Assembly: GCA_964019335.1 (NCBI GenBank)
Contig: OZ025660.1
Coordinates: 372,001 to 436,000, forward strand
Source: Diplonema japonicum
Lineage: Eukaryota; Euglenozoa; Diplonemea; Diplonemida; Diplonemidae
DNA length: 64,000 nucleotides
Direction of reading: 5' to 3'
The notes under the pieces were generated by a model. The model saw nothing but the letters and a program-made list of their open reading frames with translations, searched no databases and was not told the origin of the DNA. This document shows positions 54,399-62,109 of the stretch, piece by piece (the first letter of the stretch is position 1; each line of letters opens with the position of its first letter). The position numbers and the translations under genes are program-made.

Positions 54399-55595
54399 CT
54401 ATTTGGTCCTGTAAAAGTTGGTGCGGTTGACAAATCTCAGCTGGTGGGAAATGGGGTTGCCCATAGGGTCCTGCAGGTGCGGGGACCACACCAAGGGGGA
54501 CACGGCCTCGCCGTTTGTAAGGCGGAGGGTCTGCCCAGAGAGCACCTCGCCACCCTGTTTCTGGTCTGGCATATCTTGCGCCTTGGACCAAGTGTATGCG
54601 AAGATGGGGTGGTCGAGGGACGCATGGCTGGCCTGCCCGCTGGCGCAACCGTTCTCACGAGAAAAGTTGGTGCACTGCCATCCCTGGTTGGGTTCGGCTG
54701 TCCCAGGGGGCACGTTGATGAAGTTCCACTCTCCCTTCTCCGAGTCCCACACCTCTACCCAGTTATGGTTGTACAGGTAGCCCCCCCCAACAGGGCCTTC
54801 TGCGCCATTCACACCGCCGTTCCAGCACTTCGTCACGTTGGTGTTCTCAGTCGACAGCCCTGCGAAGTCCCCGCTGTTCCAGCAAGGCGACCCGACCACT
54901 CTGGCAGGGATGCCCACTGACCTGCAGGTGTATGACAGCAACGTGGCCCATGCAGAGCACGACCCGTACCCGTAGGCGAGGAAGTCGTAGGGCGACGTGA
55001 CAGGGGGCGAGGTACTGCTGTGCCATTGCACGCTGTAGTTGAACTCCGACTTGGGCATCCCGACGGCGGGGAACTCAGTCCATTGTGTGAACTTGTTAGG
55101 GGCGACGAAGGTTGAAAGGGCGTCCATAGTGCTCGTAGCCTGCTGGGCTAGGGTGAAGAACTTTGCGAAGAAGAGAGGCCGCCAGTTCTGCACAGACTCC
55201 ATGAGGTCGGAGTGCGGGAGGATGTACGCAAGCTTCATATCAAGGGGCGTCTGCGAGCTGAACGGAGCAGCCTTGTCTGCCATCATAGCGAAAGCGAGCG
55301 TGTCATCCATCATGTTGTTGCCTGTCACGGACACAGCAGGGGGGAGGTAGTGCATGTCCTTCGCGGGAAGGTGCTGCAACATCCATTGCTTGGCTACGCA
55401 GTACGACAGCTCGCCGGGCTGCGGCTGGTACGTGGTGTGGCACTGCAGGTTCTCGCACTTGCAAGCCTTTCTCTGTTCCTCAACCCAAGACGGGTACACG
55501 TACTGGTCCGTCCCGAAGTTCTTCAACCAGTCCTTCCAGTCCTGAGCGCCCACACAGGTCGCCATCACAACAACAGCAAGCATTTTGCTCATCAT
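54399..55595 (-). CDS. Secreted transglutaminase-like (cysteine protease fold) protein
   Basis: 398 aa from ATG 55595 (MMSKMLAVVVMATCVGAQ), an N-terminal signal peptide. The transglutaminase core is clear: YGYGSCSAWATLLSYTCRSVGIPARVVG with the nucleophile-type Cys213, and YNHNWVEVWD with His277. The third residue, usually an Asp after a W-x-x-hydrophobic segment, is Asn in WNFINVPPG (Asn294), though Asp284 lies near His277. Two Cys pairs (CKCENLQC) fit extracytoplasmic folding. No membrane anchor. It may cross-link or cleave peptide or glycan substrates outside the cell. Family members include enzymes and inactive scaffolds; catalysis is not established here. Confidence 0.75.
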   Translation of the reverse strand: MMSKMLAVVVMATCVGAQDWKDWLKNFGTDQYVYPSWVEEQRKACKCENLQCHTTYQPQPGELSYCVAKQWMLQHLPAKDMHYLPPAVSVTGNNMMDDTLAFAMMADKAAPFSSQTPLDMKLAYILPHSDLMESVQNWRPLFFAKFFTLAQQATSTMDALSTFVAPNKFTQWTEFPAVGMPKSEFNYSVQWHSSTSPPVTSPYDFLAYGYGSCSAWATLLSYTCRSVGIPARVVGSPCWNSGDFAGLSTENTNVTKCWNGGVNGAEGPVGGGYLYNHNWVEVWDSEKGEWNFINVPPGTAEPNQGWQCTNFSRENGCASGQASHASLDHPIFAYTWSKAQDMPDQKQGGEVLSGQTLRLTNGEAVSPLVWSPHLQDPMGNPISHQLRFVNRTNFYRTK

Positions 55596-55761
55596 GTATC
55601 CTGTCTGGTGATAAGAGCTGGCCAACGTACTGAGGTTTCTTGTCAACACTCTGAATCAGAAAAAATTTAAAAAAGCCGGGTGCACTGCACACATTATTTT
55701 CTTTTCGTTCTGCAAAAAGAAAAAAAAAAGAAGTTCAATAATTCTGTTTGATGGAAACACT

Positions 55762-57273
55762 TCAGTGGCGCGGGCGTTTGAAGGATTCACGGTAGCTGCC
55801 GTGGTTCTCGCTGGAGCGTTTGTGGTGGTTTTCGCTCTTCCGCTGGATAGGCTTGTCAGGGCGGATCCAGCGGAGTTCGTGGAGGCACAAGGAACGGTGG
55901 TGGGGGTCGGAACCTGCAACAAAGATCCTTCGGGCGTAACGGTAGCTAGCATCGTGTGCGTAGAACACGAAACACTTGTGCACCTTCTCCAATCTCTTCA
56001 GGGCATCGTTAAAGTCTGAGGACATAATATCCTTGCGGTACGAGCCCTTCAGCACACTCAGTTGACTGTCCTCCGAACTCAGCACCAGAGGCCCTACCCT
56101 CAGTTGCAAAATCCATTTAATGTACCTCCTCCCGCATTCCCTCTCTTCTGACGAGCCTACAAAGAACACAACGTTCCCAACCAAGCGTATCAGGCACCCA
56201 CTGGCTCTTTCCGCGACTTCGTTGCGGTCCTTCACGTACCGCCTCTCCTCTGCTTCAAGCACGAACGTGTCTTCGCCCCATGTGTCAGGTGACTGTTTTT
56301 AGGATTTTCTTTAATATGTAGACACACCTTGCTGTTCTCGACCCCCTTCGTGTACTCGCCAGGGTTCTTCTCCTCCACGACCCCCATGATGTACAGCTTG
56401 GCTCGCATTCTGGACTTCATGGAGCTTGCAAGAATCGCGATGTAATAGTTGCCGTCGTCTTCGATCTCAACGCAGCAGGTTCCCGTTCGCTCCTCGACCT
56501 GCCAGACGTCGCGTAGCTGCACAGGGATCTGCAAGATAAACGCATCGAGACGTTGGCGAGCCTCGTCAAGCGTCAGCGTGGGGATCTTATCCGTGAGATA
56601 CTTGCTGCCGTAGAACTCCGCAAGCTCTCGCTCCTCCACAGTCCCCCACAAGCACAACTATTTTTTTTCCCCCATTTTTTTTTTAACTTTTTCTTCCACA
56701 TACATAAGGCCCGACCTGGTCAACAATGCACCCCGATGCGTCAGAGATCATCCTCTTCCGTAAAATGGACAGCTGGTTGGTGTTCTCAGGGCTTAGCAGT
56801 TTCAGGTAGGTAGTGACGTAGTCCCCCTCAGGGCGTTCTTCTTTGATATCCTTTGAGTACGCTTTCTCGAACTGTTCGACGAGACATTTCACGCGGAAGC
56901 TTGCGCCCATTCGTGATTTGCGGGAGCCGAAGAGGTAGAAGGATCCTTTGTAGTGGATGATGAAGCATCCGAACTCGTCTTCCATCTTCTGAATGCTCCC
57001 TCCGCCCTTTCCTGTCACGTAGCCTACGAGATTCTCTGGCGTTTCGACCACAGTGAGAACGCTGCTATCTGCGTTATCTCCAGCTATGGTGCTTACAATA
57101 CTTGCTACCAGTTCCACGTCATCCTCGTGCTGGCCCTTGATCGTAACCTGCTGTTCTGCCTGCTGGATCTCAACATCAAACTTCCTCTTCGCCTTGTCCA
57201 GCGCAAACCTTACAATCTGCTCCTCAAGTCTTTTACCCTGCTCTGGGGTCAGGTCGACTACAGTCTCATTCAT
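55762..57273 (-). CDS. KH-domain repeat RNA-binding protein, two mini-introns
   Basis: Exons 56704-57273, 56328-56657 and 55762-56292, with introns of 46 and 35 nt, give 476 aa. I begin at ATG 57273 (MNETVVDL) since the longer frame begins with TTG. Residues about 70-105 contain a KH-like GXXG loop (VGYVTGKGGGSIQKMEDEFGCFI). The sequence then repeats similar units: SFYLFGSRKSRMGASFRVKCL, NYYIAILASSMKSRMRAKLYI and NVVFFVGSSEERECGRRYIKWIL. This suggests three tandem modules of common origin, each with a beta-strand then helix. The C-terminus is Arg/Lys/Ser/His-rich (KPIQRKSENHHKRSSENHG), fitting RNA binding. Role in RNA handling is inferred from the domain only. Confidence 0.7.
56293..56327 (-). 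other. Mini-intron, 35 nt
   Basis: GTGTGTCTAC...AAAAACAG. Splicing joins GVENSK to SPDTWGEDTFVL. Confidence 0.75.
56658..56703 (-). other. Mini-intron, 46 nt
   Basis: GTATGTGGAAG, A and G runs, AATAG. Splicing joins VDQVGPY to LCLWGTVEERELA. Confidence 0.75.
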
Positions 57274-57560
57274 TCTTCTGCCCAACCCCTACGCAATGTT
57301 TGAGTGGGTCGTAAGGGGGAATAAAGATATGGTCGCGGTTTTTTTTTTCCAAAAAGCTTTACAACAGTTTTCTTTTTTTTTTTTTTCTCGTTCCTGCATT
57401 TAATTTCCCAATTTCTTTTCATTGTCCATCAACACGAAAAAAGTGTAACTTAAAACCCTTAACCCTTTACAACTCGAGGTCTTAAATAGACATGATCATG
57501 TCATCTAACAAATTATAACTTCACCTCGATCTTCCGAATGCTTTAAAATATGAGATATAA

Positions 57561-57605
57561 ATATATACGAGTTGAAGGAGGTCATTATGGAACGCTCCCT
57601 TATTA
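57561..57605 (+). repeat. Dispersed ~45-nt motif, copy 4
   Basis: ATATATACGAGTTGAAGGAG, then GTCATTATGGAACGCTCCCT. Same order of blocks as copies 1-3; it lies 80 bp 3' of the gene ending at 57685. Confidence 0.5.
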
Positions 57606-57684
57606 ATGGATCATTTGGTTATATAAAAAGGTGAAAACCTTTTTTTTTTTTTTTTTTTTTTTTTCAATTCTCTTCTTTCTTGTT

Positions 57685-59388
57685 TTACAAAGTTTTACTT
57701 TTGGGAGTGGCGAGGTGCGCCGAGATATCGACCTCTGACGAGGGGCTCATTGTCGGAGCAGGGAGCATCCAGTTGGCTGTTGTGTTAAAGTCTGTAAAGT
57801 CAGAGAGTTCAGATAGCGGGTCATCGGAAGCGACAGAAGTGCAGCTCAAGCGTGCATGGGCATGGGTTGACATTAAGCGCAGCCTGTCTGGGGGCTGCTG
57901 GTTAGTCACGTTGGTAACACCTCCCCTTGAGGTGATCCACAACGGCAGCTCCACACCCTTGCTCTGATCCGTTTCAGCATAAAGGGTCGCCTTTTTCCAA
58001 TTATCCTTCACGTTGAACATCAGCTCGTACTGTTGCTTGCCAGACACAAAGTTCAACACCATCTTTTCCAACGGAGTGACATTGGGATCCGTGGCACCGA
58101 GTAGTGTATTGTAACCTCGCTCAGTAAGACCTTCTTCAATCCGCTGTACCTGACCCTGGGTACGCTTCAGAACCTGCCGTGTGTATGCAACACAAGCACC
58201 AGTCGTTCGCTTGTACAACCGGTAGACACACTCCTTCAACGAACTCTGCAAAATATGAATCGAAATATGCGCGGTGTGAAAGGGAACAGGTATATCAGAA
58301 CGGTTTGGTGGGTTGAGGAGCTCGTATTTAATGATGGTGCCCTTGCAGTGGTCGATGCCAACGAGCTGCATGATGTTGGCGGTGGCACGGCTGATCTTCC
58401 CTTCGAAGTTTGTAGAGTTGTCGACTATACGGTGCCTGGGGTGTCCAAGCCACATTTCCTGCAGTTTCAAATCCTGTTCGATGGCCTGCTCGGGGGTCTC
58501 TGTTCTCGCGGAGTTGTTCTCCGTTGTGTAATGTTCCACAGCACCGTCAGCAGCGGTCACAAGATGCAACACGAGGTCGTATCTACTGTCACGAAGCTCG
58601 CCGGTTGTCCACCGCCCTTCTTTTAAAAGGGTTTCCCACATACCATCTGTGCAGAACGCCTTCCCATCCATGGCGCCTCGATCACATAGTATAACAGAGG
58701 GCTTTCTGCAAGCTCGTGCTATTTGGACGTAGCTTTCTTCTAGTTTGACTTGCAGTTTTAAAAGCGACAGTTGAAACGCGATAGTCTTCTCCATTGTGCT
58801 GTCTTGAAATGCGAGACCAGCGCCACCGTCGATCAGCAGGGTTGCAGCCTCAGGTACGATAAAAACGTTGTAGCCGAACTTTTCCAGTTTAGTTCGTACC
58901 ATGGACATTCCTGTTGATTTCCCGGCGCAGGGGCCGCCTGTGAAAACAACCTTGAACACAGGGTGTCTCGCCGTCGTGCATCTTCTGTTTTGTTTTAGAC
59001 TGGCTGCAGGTTTCCATTTTTGCGCGGAGGCCAAGACAAAACCAGAAGGCAGCTGCGATGCGACTGTATTGAGCATTTCCATCACAAAATTTTCGACTTG
59101 TACAATGTCTCTAGGGACGTTTTTTAACGCCAGAGAGAGTGTGTTTTGTGTGTTCTGGTTGAGGCGTTTCTTGCGCGGTTCGTCTTCGTTGAACGTTGTT
59201 TTTGGTTTTGCCTCACCATCAACATCATCTATTAGCTTCTGGCATGCATTCTTTAAAGTCTGCAAAACCCCCAGCCTTGTTCCCGGTGAAGAGGCCAGCA
59301 GCTCCGTCACCAAACCGTCTAGTATATCTGGCAGGCAAACTTTTTTCATGTAAGCTGCATCTTTACTGAGTTTGTTTGCCCTTTGCAT
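57685..59388 (-). CDS. Ttd14-like P-loop NTPase with CYTH-like C-terminal domain
   Basis: 567 aa. Residues 145-340 hold a P-loop domain: VVFTGGPCAGKST (Walker A at 151-159), VPEAATLLIDGG, and ILCDRGAMDGKAF as the Walker B-like segment. This is the AAA_28 type found in TRPL translocation defect protein 14 (Ttd14). The segment from about 345 (KYELLNPPN, IHILQSSLKECVYRLYKRTTG, GLTERGYNTLLGATDPN, YELMFNVK) fits the CYTH-like triphosphate-binding fold that follows it in that family. The N-terminal 140 residues are charged and not assigned. Ttd14 binds GTP and phosphatidylinositol phosphates and acts in membrane protein trafficking in flies. The residues for nucleotide binding appear intact. Confidence 0.7.
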   Translation of the reverse strand: MQRANKLSKDAAYMKKVCLPDILDGLVTELLASSPGTRLGVLQTLKNACQKLIDDVDGEAKPKTTFNEDEPRKKRLNQNTQNTLSLALKNVPRDIVQVENFVMEMLNTVASQLPSGFVLASAQKWKPAASLKQNRRCTTARHPVFKVVFTGGPCAGKSTGMSMVRTKLEKFGYNVFIVPEAATLLIDGGAGLAFQDSTMEKTIAFQLSLLKLQVKLEESYVQIARACRKPSVILCDRGAMDGKAFCTDGMWETLLKEGRWTTGELRDSRYDLVLHLVTAADGAVEHYTTENNSARTETPEQAIEQDLKLQEMWLGHPRHRIVDNSTNFEGKISRATANIMQLVGIDHCKGTIIKYELLNPPNRSDIPVPFHTAHISIHILQSSLKECVYRLYKRTTGACVAYTRQVLKRTQGQVQRIEEGLTERGYNTLLGATDPNVTPLEKMVLNFVSGKQQYELMFNVKDNWKKATLYAETDQSKGVELPLWITSRGGVTNVTNQQPPDRLRLMSTHAHARLSCTSVASDDPLSELSDFTDFNTTANWMLPAPTMSPSSEVDISAHLATPKSKTL

Positions 59389-59642
59389 TTCTGGGCGGGC
59401 ATGGTTTTCTTTTTATACTCTCTTTTATATCTGAGGCTGCGCTCCTTTTTTTTTTCTGTTTGATGGTTGTAATTTTAACAAAAAAAAAAGGGGAAAAAAA
59501 AAAAAAAAAAGAAAAGAACACTAATAAATACACTGCTTTGATATTACTTTTCTTTTAAGAAGAAACAAAGAAGAAAGAAGAAGAAGAAGAGGGTTGAAAA
59601 AGGGGAAAAAAAAACCCCCTTCTCGCTACTTTTATTTTTGCT

Positions 59643-59864
59643 TTATTCACTCAACAGCTCGATGTTTATGATTGTGTTACCTCTAATCACAACCATTCCA
59701 AGGTCCACCCCCTGGTTGCCCTCCTCCACAGTGTTGTCTAGAACCACGTTGCAGAAGTGGTCAAAACCCCTAAGCGTGCCCTTCACTGTTCTGTTGCCAC
59801 TAAGTTTGAGGGCAAGACTCTTGTCCATGTATTTCTTCAGGTCAGGAAGCACAGCACGGTTGGA

Positions 59865-59867
<3 letters not shown>
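59643..59867 (-). CDS. SNRPG: Small nuclear ribonucleoprotein SmG
   Basis: 74 aa from an ATG preceded by about 28 A. Both Sm motifs are present: KSLALKLSGNRTVKGTLRGFDHFCNVVLD (Sm1) and GMVVIRGNTIINIE (Sm2). LPDLKKYMDKSL at the start and MVVIRGN are characteristic of SmG rather than LSm7. SmG is part of the heptameric ring on spliceosomal snRNAs. Its presence agrees with the cis-introns found in this window. Confidence 0.95.
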
Positions 59868-59901
<34 letters not shown>

Positions 59902-59906
59902 GAACC

Positions 59907-59935
59907 CCTGTCTTTTTTAAGGTTAGTAGTATGAA
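59907..59935 (-). promoter_or_regulatory. Branch site and splice acceptor upstream of SNRPG
   Basis: On the coding strand ATACTACTAACC is followed 11 nt later by GACAG. TACTAAC is the consensus branch-site heptamer. The acceptor leaves a leader of about 40 nt consisting of GGGGTTCC and an A run before ATG. It could serve a 5' UTR intron or spliced-leader addition. Confidence 0.55.
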
Positions 59936-60000
59936 AAAGAAAAGAAATAGAAAAAAAAATCCATGGAAGTTCTCCCAAAGAAAAACAAAGAAACAGTGCA

Positions 60001-60200
60001 CCTCCGGCCGGACGCCAGGCCCACAGGTGTGCTGCACCGCGGATTGGCGAGTAGTGTTCACGTTGTTTTAAAACATCACAACTACAGTGGGCGGAGGACC
60101 TGAGGCTAGCCCGGCGAATCCTGCAGGATTGCGCACGATCACCTGCTTCCACCCCTCAAGTCGTTCCCCCTGAATAGCTAACATAACATGAATAACTTGA
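60001..60200. other. GC-rich unexplained segment
   Basis: About 180 bp of balanced, non-homopolymer sequence between SNRPG and SufB. It has no long ORF and no tRNA-like arms that I could fold by eye. It is either a degraded repeat or an RNA gene I do not recognise. Confidence 0.3.
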
Positions 60201-60227
60201 AACAGAAAGAAGAAGGAGAATGAACTT

Positions 60228-60375
60228 TTAGCTGCTTTATGAAAACCGCCTGGCGTATGAGCAACTTCTTTTTTTTTTTTTCCCCCGCTCTACAGGATGT
60301 TGCTTCCTTCTGCGTGCTGAAGGATGCATGGCTGCGGGTAGGGCTGTGGTGCCTGAGCGGCGCTGCTGTTAAAAT
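60228..60375 (-). repeat. Truncated 3' copy of the 50462-type element
   Basis: It shares CCGCCTGGCGTATGAGCAAC, GGATGTTGCT and GCTGAAGGATGCATGGCTGC with 50425-50510, then diverges. It contains an inserted T tract. There is no ORF. Confidence 0.6.
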
Positions 60376-60446
60376 TCGGTGCTGCCTTTTGACGTGGAGG
60401 TGGGGGGAGGGGGGGGGGGCGAATTTTTCATTTTGTCTCACGTTCC

Positions 60447-61898
60447 TTACCCAACAGAGTCAGTTAGTTTAATACCGAGCAAGGCCGAGGCCTCAGAAGC
60501 GAATTCAAGAGGGAGCTTCTTAACAACGTCGTTGCAGAACCCACCGACGACAAGTCGGATAGCTTGCTCCTGATCAAGCCCTCTTGTCTTGAGGAATTGG
60601 ATTTGATCTTCGTCAAGCTTCGACACTGATGCCTCATGCTCCAACTGGGAAGGCTTCCCTGACGTCTTTATAATAGGCACGGTGCAGGTGTGGCTGTCGT
60701 CACCGATGAGCATTGAGTCGCACTGTGAGAAGCTTCTGACGTTCTTGGCAGAGCCCTTTTTGGACACCAAGCTGCGGAAGACGTTTAAGGAAGATCCTGC
60801 GGAGATGCTTTTGCTGACTATATTGGATCTGGTGTCATCGCCTATATGGATCATCTTCGTCCCAGTATCCGCCTGCATCTTGCCTGTTGTAAGGGACACG
60901 CTGTGGAACTCTCCACTGCTTCCTTTCCCGGACAAGACGCAGGATGGGTACTTCCATGTGACTGCCGAACCAACCTCCACCTGCGACCATCGTATCTTTG
61001 AATAGTCCCCTTTGCACAAACCTCGTTTTGTGACGTAATTCAAAACTCCGCCTTTTCCCGTGTCCTTTGTACCGGGGTACCAATTCTGAACTGTTGAGTA
61101 ATCGATGGTCGAGCTTTTCTTGGCAACTAACTCAACAACGGCAGCGTGCAGTTGGTGGTTTTGGTACGAAGGTGCTGTGCAGCCCTCAAGGTACGACACC
61201 TTGGAGCCCTCGTCCGCAACCACGAGTGTTCGTTCGAACTGGCCGGATTCCTCGTCGTTTATTCTGAAGTATGTTGACAGTTCCATCGGGCAGACAACGT
61301 TCTTGGGGATGTAGACAAAGGACCCGTCAGAGAAGACCGCTGCGTTCAGGGCTGCCCAGTAGTTGTCGGACTTTGAAACAACAGTTCCAAGGTGTTGCTT
61401 GACAAGGTCCGGGTGGTTAGCGACAGCCTCCTTCATCGAGCAAAAAATAACCCCCGATTTCTTCAACCGATCCCTGAACGTTGTCACCACCGATGTGCTG
61501 TCGAAGACGACATCTGTCGCCACGTTCGCTAGCCTCTTCTGCTCGTCCATCGGGATGCCTAGCTTTGCGAATGTTTTCAAGACCTCCGGGTCCACCTCAT
61601 CTAGCGATCCCACCTTAGGCTTCTTCTTCGGCTCCGAGAAGAACGCGATCTTTGAAAAGTCAACCTCCGGCAGCTTCGCCCTGCTCCATTTCGGTTCCTT
61701 CATGTTCACCCACCCCCTGTACGCGTCAACCCTGAAGTTCGTCAGCCACACAGGCTCGCCCCTCAACATTGATATCCTCCTCACTACCGCCTCGTTCAGA
61801 CCCTTCCCCACAGGCCTGCTCGTTTCTACCTTCGTGCTGAACCCATGCTTGTACTCCTTGTTTATAAACCCCTCTACTTCCGCGGGAATGGCTGCCAT
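60447..61898 (-). CDS. sufB: Fe-S cluster scaffold protein SufB with bacterial-length N-terminus
   Basis: 483 aa, intronless. It aligns throughout with SufB: an N-terminal KEYKHGF...KGLNEAVVRRIS, then MELSTYFRINDEESGQFERTLVVADEGSKVSYLEGCTAP, the beta-helix core with LHAAVVELVA, and the C-terminal KMIHIGDDTRSNIVSKSIS and QCDSMLIGDDSHTC, ending in the helical LEHEASVSKLDEDQIQFLKTRGLDQEQA segment. The conserved Cys in QCDSMLIG is present. SufB, with SufC and SufD, assembles Fe-S clusters. The start is the short bacterial form (MAAIPAEVEGFINKEYKHG) with no signal or transit peptide, so a cytosolic location is likely. No SufC or SufD lies in this window. Bacterial origin by lateral transfer or relocation of a plastid gene is possible. 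Confidence 0.92.
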   Translation of the reverse strand: MAAIPAEVEGFINKEYKHGFSTKVETSRPVGKGLNEAVVRRISMLRGEPVWLTNFRVDAYRGWVNMKEPKWSRAKLPEVDFSKIAFFSEPKKKPKVGSLDEVDPEVLKTFAKLGIPMDEQKRLANVATDVVFDSTSVVTTFRDRLKKSGVIFCSMKEAVANHPDLVKQHLGTVVSKSDNYWAALNAAVFSDGSFVYIPKNVVCPMELSTYFRINDEESGQFERTLVVADEGSKVSYLEGCTAPSYQNHQLHAAVVELVAKKSSTIDYSTVQNWYPGTKDTGKGGVLNYVTKRGLCKGDYSKIRWSQVEVGSAVTWKYPSCVLSGKGSSGEFHSVSLTTGKMQADTGTKMIHIGDDTRSNIVSKSISAGSSLNVFRSLVSKKGSAKNVRSFSQCDSMLIGDDSHTCTVPIIKTSGKPSQLEHEASVSKLDEDQIQFLKTRGLDQEQAIRLVVGGFCNDVVKKLPLEFASEASALLGIKLTDSVG

Positions 61899-62109
61899 CG
61901 CATGTGGTTCCTTTTTTTTTTTTTTCTTGGTTTTTTATTTTTTTTTAAAAAAATCTTTTTTCAATGGTTTCGTCGCGCACAGGATAGTGAGGTGCCTCCC
62001 AAGTGGAGCAGCAGCTGAGGGACCACAATGACAACGAGACGAGAAAGTGAACGGACATGATTGACAATGAGAGGAGAGAGGGAAAATGGGGAGGGGGGAG
62101 TTCTCACTC

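Noticed and set aside
54154-54648. N-terminal extension of the PAK-like kinase frame
   Set aside because: It is Arg/Pro/Lys-rich, overlaps the transglutaminase gene in another frame, and lacks a domain. ATG 54153 is the sensible start.
59643-60152. 169-codon extended SmG frame
   Set aside because: The extra N-terminus is translated leader including the poly-A run; SmG orthologues start at the internal Met (59867).
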